Assembly (NCBI RefSeq): GCF_019916025.1
Contig: NZ_CP079737.1
Location: 2,418,001 to 2,482,000, forward strand
Origin: Paraclostridium bifermentans
GTDB lineage: Bacteria; Bacillota; Clostridia; Peptostreptococcales; Peptostreptococcaceae
Direction of reading: 5' to 3'
DNA: 64,000 nt
The translations under genes and the position numbers were made by a program. Below are positions 1 to 8,878 of this stretch, one piece after another (the stretch's first letter is position 1; every line of letters begins with the position of its first letter). The notes beneath the pieces were generated by a model. It was given only the letters and a program-made list of their open reading frames with translations. It did no database searches and was not told the origin of the DNA.

Positions 1-40
1 ATATATTATTTTTTAAGTTTTATTCGTTTATATAATACGT

Positions 41-66
41 AAAAAAACTGCATACGCAGTTTGTTT
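41..66 (-). terminator. Rho-independent terminator after the 53-aa peptide gene
   Basis: A 7-bp stem (AAACTGC/GCAGTTT) with a 4-base loop lies just past the stop of the small minus-strand gene. On the minus strand it is followed by a run of T, as expected for an intrinsic terminator. Confidence 0.7.
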
Positions 67-75
67 TAAGACTAA

Positions 76-237
76 TTAAATTTTTTCTTTTCCGATTTCT
101 TCATTTTCACTGTAATTACATACAATGCTTCCAAACTCTTGTTGATATCGCATAGTCGTATTTATAATTATATAACCTAACCCCAAAAATATAAAAACTA
201 AGGTAATCCCAATTACCAGTTTTATCTTTAGCCTCAT
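76..237 (-). CDS. Small single-pass membrane peptide, 53 aa
   Basis: This short open frame starts at ATG (MRLKIKLVIG) with a strong GGGGGG ribosome site 5 to 10 bases upstream, and it ends just before a terminator. Residues 5-25 form one hydrophobic segment (LVIGITLVFIFLGLGYIII). The remaining tail is polar and acidic-basic (SENEEIGKEKI), with one Cys. A TATAAT box at 283-288 could serve as its -10. I do not recognise a family. The ribosome site, promoter-like box and terminator make it a likely real monocistronic gene, but its function is unknown. It could be a small regulatory membrane peptide; that is only a guess. Confidence 0.55.
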   Translation of the reverse strand: MRLKIKLVIGITLVFIFLGLGYIIINTTMRYQQEFGSIVCNYSENEEIGKEKI

Positions 238-282
238 ATGGGACCCCCCTTTTTACTTATTTCCATTTTTTACCTCAATTAA

Positions 283-288
283 ATTATA
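283..288 (-). promoter_or_regulatory. Candidate -10 box (TATAAT) for the 53-aa peptide
   Basis: A perfect TATAAT on the minus strand lies about 45 bases before the ATG. The -35 position 17 bases upstream holds only a weak GTTAAA, so the promoter call is tentative. Confidence 0.35.
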
Positions 289-347
289 TACCATTTTTTG
301 ACCATTTAACAGAAATTATTATCTATTTTTTTCTACAAATTAATGCA

Positions 348-374
348 TAATAAAAGCTGGTTAAAAACCAGCTT
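348..374 (-). terminator. Terminator downstream of xpt
   Basis: A 9-bp perfect stem (AAGCTGGTT/AACCAGCTT) with a 3-base loop begins within a few bases of the xpt stop. On the minus strand it is followed by TTATTAT. Confidence 0.75.
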
Positions 375-376
375 CT

Positions 377-949
377 TTATTTAAACTTTATTTTACCATT
401 TTCTATTGAATCTAAAACTACTAATGATTGTAAATTTATATTTTTTTCATCTAAAAGTTTAGCTCCATCTTGGAATCCTTTTTCTATAACTATTCCAACT
501 CCAACCAAGTTAGCTTGAGCTTGATCAACTAATTCACTTAAACCTATTGCAGCTCTTCCGTTTGCTAGAAAATCATCTAGAACTAATATATTTTCACCTT
601 TATTTAAATACCTTTTTGAAACTCTTATTGTATAATTTTTAGCTTTAGTAAATGAATATACTTCAGATTCATAAACATCCTTATCCAAATTTTTAGATTC
701 AACTTTTTTTGCGAATACCACAGGTACATTTCCAAAATGTTGGGATGCTATAGATGCTATAGCTATACCTGAAGCTTCTATTGTAAGTATTTTATCTATT
801 TTTTTACCTTCAAATCTTTTTGAAAATTCTTTTCCTATTTCATTTAAAAATGCTACATCTAATTGATGATTTAAAAAACTATCTACTTTTAATATATCAT
901 TACCTGAAATTCTTCCTTCAGTTAATATTTTTTCTTTTAACTTTTCCAT
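377..949 (-). CDS. xpt: Xanthine phosphoribosyltransferase
   Basis: This 190-aa cytosolic enzyme converts xanthine and PRPP to XMP in purine salvage. Length and start (MEKLKEKI) match Gram-positive Xpt. The PRPP-binding loop is visible as [12 protein letters not shown] at about residues 123-134, and an EASGIAIA phosphate/base-loop segment lies near residue 58. The gene stands alone between a purine riboswitch with its attenuator (upstream) and its own terminator (downstream). Expression should therefore fall when guanine-type purines are abundant. A close relative such as adenine phosphoribosyltransferase is less likely given the N-terminus and the riboswitch class. Confidence 0.95.
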   Translation of the reverse strand: MEKLKEKILTEGRISGNDILKVDSFLNHQLDVAFLNEIGKEFSKRFEGKKIDKILTIEASGIAIASIASQHFGNVPVVFAKKVESKNLDKDVYESEVYSFTKAKNYTIRVSKRYLNKGENILVLDDFLANGRAAIGLSELVDQAQANLVGVGIVIEKGFQDGAKLLDEKNINLQSLVVLDSIENGKIKFK

Positions 950-999
950 AAATATGCCTCCAAATTTTAGTATACTGCATAAATAATATTGAGAAAGTT

Positions 1000-1031
1000 T
1001 AAAAAAACTCCTGTCTAAAAAGACAGGAGTT
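1000..1031 (-). terminator. Riboswitch-controlled attenuator of xpt
   Basis: A 10-bp stem (ACTCCTGTCT/AGACAGGAGT) with a 4-base loop is followed on the minus strand by seven T. It lies between the purine aptamer and the xpt start, the usual position of the expression platform in ligand-OFF purine riboswitches. Its CCTG/CAGG repeats resemble the aptamer's closing stem, consistent with mutually exclusive pairing. Confidence 0.85.
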
Positions 1032-1061
1032 GTATTTACTATAAAAAATAATAAACAAACT

Positions 1062-1128
1062 TCCTGTAGTCAAATCATTTACGGTGATTTGGTAGAAACT
1101 CTTGACCCTTATCGTCAAATTTATACAG
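1062..1128 (-). promoter_or_regulatory. Purine riboswitch, guanine class
   Basis: The minus strand carries the conserved purine aptamer: TATAA, then GTTTCTACC, CCGTAAA and GACTAC in the standard order and spacing. The pairing-specificity base is C (GACTAC), which assigns it to guanine/hypoxanthine sensing rather than adenine (GATTAT). It precedes an attenuator and xpt, so purine binding should stop transcription before xpt. Confidence 0.93.
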
Positions 1129-1149
1129 ATATTGTAATCAGTTTATCTA

Positions 1150-1178
1150 ATTATAAATCATTAGTATGTATTAATCAA
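1150..1178 (-). promoter_or_regulatory. Sigma-A promoter of xpt leader, inside the end of the EAL gene
   Basis: TTGATT (1173-1178) and TATAAT (1150-1155) are separated by exactly 17 bases on the minus strand. The -35 box overlaps the last codons of the upstream EAL-protein gene. Transcription would start about 10 bases before the riboswitch. Confidence 0.7.
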
Positions 1179-2799
1179 TATTTATTTTATTTATCTCATT
1201 TATGTTAAGCGGTTTAAAATAATAATATCCTTGTATATATATCTTTTCATTTTTTATATTTTGTATAAAATCTTTTTGACATTTATATTCTACTCCTTCA
1301 CATACAATGGACTTATTCGTAGCTTTACATATATTAGATAAAAATATAATAATTTCCTTTACAAAAATTGAACTTTCTATACTATCTATAAAGTATTTAT
1401 CTATTTTAACTATATCAAAATCTAATTTTTCTAATATATCTAAATTAGAATATTCAACACCAAAGTCATCTATAGCTATCATAAATCCACATTTTTTTAA
1501 TTTTTCTATAGACCTATTTATTTTACTTAAATCATTTATTCCAACTTTTTCTAAAATTTCTATACATATACTATATTTTTTCATATTCATTAAAATTGAT
1601 ATATCACATATTTGTTTTATAAATGTATCATTTTCAATTTCATTTAAAGACATGTTTAGTGATATATAAAATTCATCATTTTTCATATTATTGTATTTTT
1701 TTATAATGTCATAATCATTTATTGCAAGTTTTAATATATGTAATGAAGTTTCAAATAGCATATCATTGTTTTCAATATCTTTTATAAAAAAATAAGGGGT
1801 TAGTATTTTATTATCTTTTCTCAATCTCAATAACCCCTCAAATCCAATTATTTCATTTTTTTTAGGATTTACTATAGGTTGGTAGTATAAAAAATATTTA
1901 TTTTTCTTCAAATCTTCTCTTATGATTTTTTTCATCTTGCACTTTTTAATATATGGTAATTTTTTTTTATAAAAAATATATACTAAAAATGTAATAATGC
2001 TTAATCCTATTAAAATAATTACTTTGAAATTACTTTTATACATACCATCCCCTTTATTGAAATATATATCTTTAAGATTATCTATCGGACTATATTTTTG
2101 TTTAGAATACAACTTTAACTTGTTATCTATATCTTTTACAAGTTGTTTATTTTTTTTATTTCCGGCTATGTAAACAGGCCCTGTTGAATATTCAAAAATC
2201 TCATTCATATCGCTTAACTTTGTATTATTTGTATGAGAAATAGTAGCATCAATTTCATTTTTTATTAATAAGTCATCAAGTTCTTTATAAGATTGAGCTT
2301 CAACAGGAATTACTTTTATATCCCTATTTTCTAATAAATCCATTATCCATTTCGAATTAGTTTCTCCAGGTATATGTCCAAACCTTAGATTTTTCAACTC
2401 TTTTAAATTTCCATATTCTATACTTTTATTGGTGTATATACCATAGGTTTCTAAAGTTATATAACTATCTGTAAATTCAAATTCATTAACTCTATCTTCT
2501 GTTCTATTAATTCCAATAAGTAAATCTAAATCTCCATTTTTTAACATACTCATTGCTTGTAAAATATTAGTATATTTATACTCATATTCAATTCCCAAAT
2601 CGTTGCATATAGTGTCTAATATATCGTTATAATATCCAGTTGGATTTCCTTTGTCTATATAAAAATACGGGTTATAATCATAAAATCCAACTTTTATAAC
2701 TTTATTTTTATATGGTTTCTCCTGTGAATATATATTATTATCAATTATGGGTATTAATACTATGAGAATAACTAAAATGTTACTTATTTTTTTAAGCAT
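1171..2799 (-). CDS. Membrane c-di-GMP phosphodiesterase: SBP_bac_3 sensor + EAL
   Basis: This 542-aa protein has a signal peptide (about residues 1-25), an extracellular family-3 solute-binding domain (about 33-245), one membrane helix (about 258-277) and a cytoplasmic EAL domain. The EAL residues needed for catalysis are mostly present: EGLLR (for EALLR), NMS, IEILE, IDDFG, DIVKIDK, CEGVE and QGYYYFKP. It is therefore probably an active c-di-GMP phosphodiesterase controlled by a bound small ligand such as an amino acid. The architecture suits periplasmic-type sensing at the cell surface of a Gram-positive. It sits next to a c-di-GMP-linked exopolysaccharide operon. The ligand cannot be read from sequence. 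Confidence 0.85.
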   Translation of the reverse strand: MLKKISNILVILIVLIPIIDNNIYSQEKPYKNKVIKVGFYDYNPYFYIDKGNPTGYYNDILDTICNDLGIEYEYKYTNILQAMSMLKNGDLDLLIGINRTEDRVNEFEFTDSYITLETYGIYTNKSIEYGNLKELKNLRFGHIPGETNSKWIMDLLENRDIKVIPVEAQSYKELDDLLIKNEIDATISHTNNTKLSDMNEIFEYSTGPVYIAGNKKNKQLVKDIDNKLKLYSKQKYSPIDNLKDIYFNKGDGMYKSNFKVIILIGLSIITFLVYIFYKKKLPYIKKCKMKKIIREDLKKNKYFLYYQPIVNPKKNEIIGFEGLLRLRKDNKILTPYFFIKDIENNDMLFETSLHILKLAINDYDIIKKYNNMKNDEFYISLNMSLNEIENDTFIKQICDISILMNMKKYSICIEILEKVGINDLSKINRSIEKLKKCGFMIAIDDFGVEYSNLDILEKLDFDIVKIDKYFIDSIESSIFVKEIIIFLSNICKATNKSIVCEGVEYKCQKDFIQNIKNEKIYIQGYYYFKPLNINEINKINID

Positions 2800-2874
2800 A
2801 ATTCTCTCCGTTTCAATCGTTTTGTATTTAATAATAATATTATCTTTAATCTTTCTTAACCATATATTCCCATT

Positions 2875-3915
2875 TTATTCATACCATAGTTTAATAAAAT
2901 TCATACTCTCTTTTGATGGGTAAAACATTTTATCTTTACCTTTTTGTCCTACAGCAAAAATAGAAAACCCTTTAATATACTTTTCATTGTCAAAGGCTAT
3001 TTTATATGCGTTAAAACATCTAGCTTGTTCATCTCCATTTACCAAGTCAGATACATTATTGTTCCAAGGGTGTGTTGCCGCATATTCAAGTCTTGGAAAT
3101 CCTAATTCCCCTAAAAAAATTTTTTTATTATATTTATTTGCAAAGTTCTCAATTTCTTGTTTTATATTTTGATTTCTATTGTTTACTGTAGAACTATTTA
3201 TGCATTTAACCAACTCCTCAACTGTATTTATAGGTTTATCACTAAGCTCAAAATAAGCTGCAATAGATATAAAATCTACTTTCGAAAACAATTTGTTATT
3301 TAATTTTTCATTATATAATTCTTTACTTTTGAGATCCCATTTTGCAGTGTACCACCATGAAGTTTTATATGTTACAAGTCCTTTGAATCTCTTTTTCGTA
3401 AAATCTATTATGTCACACCAATGTTGTTCATAAGGTTCAAGCTTACTGAAATTAGATGCTGTATTTATAATGTCTACTTTACATGGAACTGCTACCTCAT
3501 CAATTAGCTCGCTTAATATACTTTTCCAATCATTAAAAAATTGTTCTTTATCTTTAGGATTATATTCAGTTTCATATTTACTTCCATTGTCAATCCATGG
3601 AAATGCTTCTAATATTACTGTTTTATTATTTTCTTTCAAAATTTTAATAATCTGTATGGCCTTATTTTTACTGTATTCATCTATAATCATTTTGTTAGAT
3701 TCTAAAGAAGGTATTTTTATAACTATAGGTACATTTACAGTATTTGCATTTAACACTTTTATATCTTGTAATGCCTGATTAATTTCATAATCTGTAGATA
3801 AATTTACTGAATTTAATTTATCTGGTACTTCTGCTTTATCATATTTACATGCAACTGTGCCTCCACATAAAACTAATATAAGTATTAAAATTATTACCTT
3901 TTTCAAGATTATCAA
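2875..3915 (-). CDS. Lipoprotein, glycoside hydrolase-like (GH113/GH5-type barrel)
   Basis: This 346-aa protein has a lipobox (GTVAC) near residue 23, so it is probably anchored on the outer face of the membrane. The body resembles clan-A TIM-barrel mannanase-like hydrolases: WIDNG, YEQHW...FKGLVTYKTSWW, DFISIAAYF and FLGELGFPRL, whose Glu is the likely nucleophile. The segment where the acid/base Glu is expected reads NTASNF and lacks Glu, so activity may be altered. It is the last gene of the exopolysaccharide operon, the slot of YdaJ/PssZ/CcsZ hydrolases that trim the polymer. The start is a TTG abutting the preceding stop, which suggests coupled translation; the exact start is uncertain. 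Confidence 0.65.
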   Translation of the reverse strand: MIILKKVIILILILVLCGGTVACKYDKAEVPDKLNSVNLSTDYEINQALQDIKVLNANTVNVPIVIKIPSLESNKMIIDEYSKNKAIQIIKILKENNKTVILEAFPWIDNGSKYETEYNPKDKEQFFNDWKSILSELIDEVAVPCKVDIINTASNFSKLEPYEQHWCDIIDFTKKRFKGLVTYKTSWWYTAKWDLKSKELYNEKLNNKLFSKVDFISIAAYFELSDKPINTVEELVKCINSSTVNNRNQNIKQEIENFANKYNKKIFLGELGFPRLEYAATHPWNNNVSDLVNGDEQARCFNAYKIAFDNEKYIKGFSIFAVGQKGKDKMFYPSKESMNFIKLWYE

Positions 3916-5982
3916 CTACTTTCTATATTTTAATATTAATAATATAGCTGATATTATTACAGTTAAGAATAAAAATCCTGCAATAAGTACAAATGTTAAA
4001 CTTGATTTCTCTAATTTAAATTTAGCAGAGTTATCTTCGGGTTCTTCATCTCTTGTGTTGTTTTCTTTGAAACTTATGTCTTGAATACCTCCATCTCTAT
4101 TTACTACAGCTGCATCCCCTTTTAAATCTCTGGTTAAATTATTATCAGATAAATACCTTACTGATGAACTCAAGCTATTTTTATCTAAAGAAGATACGAT
4201 AATAGCTGAATTTGATTTACTATAAGGTGAATTTATAAGTTGTATTGTTGATAATTGTTTTGAATATTTATCATCTAAAAATTTAATCTTATCGTTATTT
4301 TCAAATCCACTAAAATTCTTATCAAATTTAATGTATAAGTCTTTATTTATATCTTTTAAAATACTATTATCATCTGGAGTCCCCATAACTATAAGATTTC
4401 CTTTTTTGTTCGTATTTAAAAATTCACTATCAGTTAATACATTTAAGTTTCCTGTATTATAAACTGCATCTCTTCCCATATTTCCAATTATATTAGATAT
4501 ATTACTTAAATCTGAAGAGTTTAAATTCTTAGAAACAACTACATTTATATCATTTGCTTGTTGATTATCTATAAAAGGATAAGGATAACTTTTGAAATTC
4601 AAACTATCATTGTCTTTAAAATCAAACTTTATAAATGAACTATCCAAAATATAAGCCCATGGGTTATCTGTATCTCTTGTAACGCACATTAAATCTTTTA
4701 ACTCTAAATTAAATACAACTTTTATTTTATAATAATTTTTACCTAAAACATCCGTTGGAAGGTTTACTTCTAAATTATCATTATCTGCTTTTTCTAAAGA
4801 TAATTTTTTACTTGAAATAGGCTTATCATTTACATATACAGTAACTAATGATCTTTCAAAATCTAAATTTTTAGCGTATCTAAACTTTAAATTCAAATTT
4901 GATCCAGCTGTACTTATTTTATTTTTAGGTATAGATACATCAAAGTTAGTTTCTTGTGAAAAAGGTCCCTTAAGTAAAAAATCATTATACCCTAAGTCAT
5001 TTAAAGTCAATTTATTTTTAGTATCTTTTTTTATATCTGAAACATCTTTAGTTTCATCAATTATGAAGCTACTACTATTTAATTCATCCAAAAGTTCATT
5101 GCTACATATTAATTTAGTTGCATTTTTAAGAGCTTTTCCATTGTCTGATATTATTAAAATCATTCTTTTTTCTTTATTAAACGGAGAAATTACTTGTTTT
5201 ATAACAGCTTTATTTTTAGCCTGATTTTTTTCGTCATTGCTTAGCAAATTTAAAAAATCTGTAGATGTATCATTTGTTCCACCTACATATATAATATTGT
5301 TATTGTATTCTTTTAAATTTGATTTTAGTTTTACATCTAATTTAAAATTGTCAGCTTTTAGTTTTTGTCCCATATTTAAACTTAAATTCATTATGGAGCT
5401 TAATTCATTACTATTATACTTATCTGGTAATACAAAAGTTGTGTCTACATACTCCTCATTACCTATATTTGTAAATATACTATTATAGTCTTTTATTTCA
5501 TTTGAGTTAGATTTTAATGAATAATTCAATTCTATATCTGATTGTTTATGTATTACTAACCAATTTGCAGTATTAGAATCATCTCTACATATTTTATCTG
5601 ATATAGTTTTATATGCTTTTATAGAAATGCTATTATATCCTGGTTTTACAAGTTCCTTAGGAATGTTAACTTGCCATTTATCCTGATATTTTCTATCTCC
5701 ATCTAACCTTTTTGAGCTTACAGGCTCTCCATTAATAAATACTGTAATGGTTGAATAGTTTACATTCAATAGCTCACTTTTTGTATATACTAAATTTAAT
5801 TTCAAATCCTTAACATCCCAATTTTGAGATACATTAAAAAATCTTTCGGTGCTTCCAATAACACCATTTATAGTCACGTCATCTTGAAATTTGTATGCTT
5901 TTACATCTTCATTATCTGCAAATATCAAACTAATATTAGAAAAAGTTAGTATTAACGATAATGCTATAGTTATTATTCTCAT
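3916..5982 (-). CDS. BcsB-like exopolysaccharide synthase subunit (YdaN type)
   Basis: This 688-aa protein has an N-terminal signal peptide (about 1-22), a large extracellular region and a C-terminal membrane helix (about 662-684, FVLIAGFLFLTVIISAILLIL) with a short basic tail. That is the layout of BcsB/YdaN, the partner that guides the nascent glucan-type polymer at the membrane. Two paired carbohydrate-binding/jelly-roll units recur (VFINGEPVSSKRL near 80 and VYVNDKPISSKKL near 383), as in the BcsB family. It lies directly after the GT2 synthase (11-base gap) and before the hydrolase-like lipoprotein. Confidence 0.85.
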   Translation of the reverse strand: MRIITIALSLILTFSNISLIFADNEDVKAYKFQDDVTINGVIGSTERFFNVSQNWDVKDLKLNLVYTKSELLNVNYSTITVFINGEPVSSKRLDGDRKYQDKWQVNIPKELVKPGYNSISIKAYKTISDKICRDDSNTANWLVIHKQSDIELNYSLKSNSNEIKDYNSIFTNIGNEEYVDTTFVLPDKYNSNELSSIMNLSLNMGQKLKADNFKLDVKLKSNLKEYNNNIIYVGGTNDTSTDFLNLLSNDEKNQAKNKAVIKQVISPFNKEKRMILIISDNGKALKNATKLICSNELLDELNSSSFIIDETKDVSDIKKDTKNKLTLNDLGYNDFLLKGPFSQETNFDVSIPKNKISTAGSNLNLKFRYAKNLDFERSLVTVYVNDKPISSKKLSLEKADNDNLEVNLPTDVLGKNYYKIKVVFNLELKDLMCVTRDTDNPWAYILDSSFIKFDFKDNDSLNFKSYPYPFIDNQQANDINVVVSKNLNSSDLSNISNIIGNMGRDAVYNTGNLNVLTDSEFLNTNKKGNLIVMGTPDDNSILKDINKDLYIKFDKNFSGFENNDKIKFLDDKYSKQLSTIQLINSPYSKSNSAIIVSSLDKNSLSSSVRYLSDNNLTRDLKGDAAVVNRDGGIQDISFKENNTRDEEPEDNSAKFKLEKSSLTFVLIAGFLFLTVIISAILLILKYRK

Positions 5983-5993
5983 TAAGTACCTCC

Positions 5994-7250
5994 CTAGAAC
6001 CTTTCTGTTTTATACCATTTAGCTTCTCTTTTTAAAAATACATCTTGGAAATGTCCAAACATACCCTTAATCGCTACTAATAGCCACATTTGTGAATATG
6101 TGAAGTACATAATTGCAACTAAAAATATATTTTCAAGTCCACTTTCGCCTTTTTCCATAGATAAAGTTATGCTAACTTGCAAAATAAATAGGATATATGA
6201 TAATACCCATACAATCCAAAAGTTAAACGGTATATTAACCTGTACTATATTAAGTAAGCTTAAAACAAATATACAGTCTGATATTACAACTGAAGTTAAA
6301 AATAAAAAATATACAGAGAAGAAATATACTATATCGAATAATACTCTATTTTGCTTACCTTTAAATATATTTTTTATATACTTAACTAGTACATATATAT
6401 TTCCTTTAACCCATCTAGTTCTCTGCTTTATCCATACATTTATAGTTTCTGGCTCTTGTTCCCAAGTTACAGCTTGAGGAACATACGTTATTCTTTGTCC
6501 TAATTTATAAATTCTAAAACTTATCTCTGTATCTTCGGCTATTGCTTTCGTATCCCATCCACCTAACTGCTCAATAGTTGTTTTTCTTAATACAAAGTTG
6601 GTTCCTGGTATCGTACAAAGCCCTAATAATTGTCTTCTTCCTGCTTGAGCTATCCATTGAAAACTCAATGTTTCTATATTTATAAATTTTGTTAAAATAT
6701 TTTTATGTTTATTTCTAGTTCTAAATTTCCCAATAACAGCGCCTAACTTATCATCTTTTACTATGGTTTGGATTAAATATCTAAGTGCTGTTTTTTCTGG
6801 AGTGTTATCTGCATCATATATTGCAATAAACTCTCCTATTGCTTCTTGATATCCAATATTTAATGCATTTGATTTTCCTTTACCTCCAGTAATATTATCT
6901 GTATTTATAATGGTAAAATTATATTTTTTGTATTTATTTTTTATACTCTGAAGTATATCTTTAGAATCATCACTTGAATTATCATTTATCACTATCAATT
7001 CCATCTTATCTCTAGGATAATCTAATAATAATAATGACTCCACAGTTTTTCCTATAACCTTTCCCTCATTATGAGCTGGAACTAATATAGATACATATGG
7101 ATATTCTTTTAATCTTTCATCTTTAAAACTAAGATTTTTAAGATAATATACATATCCACTTGCAGCTAAAAGAATATTTATAAAAAGTATTGCCCATATA
7201 GATATTAAAGAAAATAAAAATAAGTAATCTACTATAGTAAATCTGTTCAT
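5994..7250 (-). CDS. Processive GT2 glycosyltransferase, cellulose synthase-like (YdaM type)
   Basis: This 418-aa synthase has one N-terminal membrane helix, a family-2 catalytic domain and about three C-terminal helices. The processive-enzyme motifs are all present: VINDNSSDD (first Asp), YDADN (DxD), AEDTEI and QRTRW (QxxRW). It should polymerise a sugar from a UDP-sugar and move the chain across the membrane with its BcsB-like partner. Unlike BcsA it has no PilZ domain, so c-di-GMP control must come from another protein; the degenerate GGDEF protein in the same operon is the obvious candidate. Length matches YdaM of B. subtilis. The sugar is not deducible; cellulose-like or other beta-glycans are possible. 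Confidence 0.88.
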   Translation of the reverse strand: MNRFTIVDYLFLFSLISIWAILFINILLAASGYVYYLKNLSFKDERLKEYPYVSILVPAHNEGKVIGKTVESLLLLDYPRDKMELIVINDNSSDDSKDILQSIKNKYKKYNFTIINTDNITGGKGKSNALNIGYQEAIGEFIAIYDADNTPEKTALRYLIQTIVKDDKLGAVIGKFRTRNKHKNILTKFINIETLSFQWIAQAGRRQLLGLCTIPGTNFVLRKTTIEQLGGWDTKAIAEDTEISFRIYKLGQRITYVPQAVTWEQEPETINVWIKQRTRWVKGNIYVLVKYIKNIFKGKQNRVLFDIVYFFSVYFLFLTSVVISDCIFVLSLLNIVQVNIPFNFWIVWVLSYILFILQVSITLSMEKGESGLENIFLVAIMYFTYSQMWLLVAIKGMFGHFQDVFLKREAKWYKTERF

Positions 7251-7252
7251 AA

Positions 7253-8878
7253 CTATCTCCTTCTAAATTTTCGTCTATTTATAAATCTAAAGAATATAAA
7301 TATTATCGTAAATACAACCAATACAGCAGAAACAAATATTACGATTATCTTATTTATATTAGACATAGAGTTTTCAAAGTTTATCTCAGATTTAGATTTT
7401 TCATTTGACTTATTCTTATCATACGTAACATCTATTTTACCATCTTGCGATTTTATATTTATGTCATCAATTCTTACATAATTATTTATATCTTTTAAAT
7501 TCAAGAACTCTGCATCATTGTCTTTTAAGTAAGATATAACTTGTTTTAAATAATCTATATTCATATAAGGATGAAAGAAAAAACCTCCAGTGTATCCTCT
7601 TACCATCGAAAGTTTATAAAAGTTATTCTTTATAATGTCTATTGAAAACTTATTATCTCGTTCTATATATCCTAAATTTTCAGGAATTAAAATGTTGAAG
7701 TTTTTACTTCCTTCTATGATATATGGAAAACTACTTGTAGCAAAGTTTTCGTTATTGTTTTGGTATTGACCAACATAAGTTGAAAAATATTTTTTTAACT
7801 CTGTATAGCCATTTTGATCCATAGCATAGTGAGGTGCTTCAAATCCAAGAGGGTAAATACCCTGTTCTACACACAATCTCAATCCACTTAAAACTCTATC
7901 CTTAACATAGTTCTCCATATTTTTAGATATAGGCTCATCTTTTTCCATATCCCAAAACTCATATCCTTCCCCTGAAATCTCTCTTTTATCTAAAGAATGC
8001 ATATATCCATGTAAAATAACGCTACCACCTCTATCTTGCATATACTTTATAGTTTGTATAAACTCCGGATCATCTTTTATGGTATTTATTTTCCCAGTTT
8101 TGCTATCTACATATGCTGGAATTAATGCTATCATAAAAGGTATGCCTTCAGAATATAAATAGTCTGCAATCTCTTTTAGGTTATTTTTATCTCTAAATAA
8201 ATGCACATCCTCAATCCTTACAAATACTTTACCTTTTTCAAAGTTTTTTATATTATAAAAATCATTTAAAGTATCTTCAAATATGAAGGACTGATCTATT
8301 TTGTACTCTGCAATGAAATATAAATTTTTATTGTTTATAACATAAGGATATTCATTATAAGAATCTTTCATAGTTGCTAATACCTTATTACTCTCACCCC
8401 TAGTGTTAACTACATCAAAATAATCACTTCCAGATATAGCTAGTTTTTTCCCTTTATAATTTAATTCATTTATGCTATTTACCTTTTTATCATATATTAA
8501 ATCATACTTTTTACTAGAGCTTAAAAAGTCTTCAATTCTATTTCCTATCCAATATATATTGTTTTTATAATTTGCTAAATCATCTAACAAATCAGTATTA
8601 TTTATTTCATTTTCTATATTTATTACAAATACTGAATCATATTTTGTTAGATTTCCTTTTTTGTAATCATTTACATATATATTATCTACACTCTTGTTAA
8701 ACCTATATAAAAGTTCATTTAAGTGATTTACTACATTTTCTTTATACGAAAATGTCTTTTGATTTTCATATATTATTAGAGCTTTTTCTTTTTTCTGTAT
8801 GTCTGCAAAAACTATGCTGCTACTGCTAAAAACTAATAAAACACTTAGAATTATAGCAATATATTTTTTACACATCAT
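7253..8878 (-). CDS. DUF2334 deacetylase-like membrane protein (YdaL type)
   Basis: This 541-aa protein has an N-terminal signal/anchor, an extracellular DUF2334 domain and a C-terminal membrane helix (about 511-532) with a basic tail. DUF2334 belongs to the polysaccharide-deacetylase fold. The visible pieces are VFVRIEDVH, FMIALIPAY, GGSVILHGYMHS (metal-ligand type His) and GFEAPHYA, which fit a metal-dependent carbohydrate esterase. I chose the ATG at 8878 because AGAGGAG lies just upstream; an upstream GTG overlaps that ribosome site. The gene overlaps the end of the preceding c-di-GMP receptor gene by 11 bases. Likely role: modifying the polymer made by the GT2 synthase. Confidence 0.8.
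   Translation of the reverse strand: MMCKKYIAIILSVLLVFSSSSIVFADIQKKEKALIIYENQKTFSYKENVVNHLNELLYRFNKSVDNIYVNDYKKGNLTKYDSVFVINIENEINNTDLLDDLANYKNNIYWIGNRIEDFLSSSKKYDLIYDKKVNSINELNYKGKKLAISGSDYFDVVNTRGESNKVLATMKDSYNEYPYVINNKNLYFIAEYKIDQSFIFEDTLNDFYNIKNFEKGKVFVRIEDVHLFRDKNNLKEIADYLYSEGIPFMIALIPAYVDSKTGKINTIKDDPEFIQTIKYMQDRGGSVILHGYMHSLDKREISGEGYEFWDMEKDEPISKNMENYVKDRVLSGLRLCVEQGIYPLGFEAPHYAMDQNGYTELKKYFSTYVGQYQNNNENFATSSFPYIIEGSKNFNILIPENLGYIERDNKFSIDIIKNNFYKLSMVRGYTGGFFFHPYMNIDYLKQVISYLKDNDAEFLNLKDINNYVRIDDINIKSQDGKIDVTYDKNKSNEKSKSEINFENSMSNINKIIVIFVSAVLVVFTIIFIFFRFINRRKFRRR

Noticed and set aside
1062-1128. Adenine riboswitch or xpt-pbuX type variant
   Set aside because: The specificity base is C (GACTAC), which indicates guanine-class ligand; an adenine aptamer would have T at that position.
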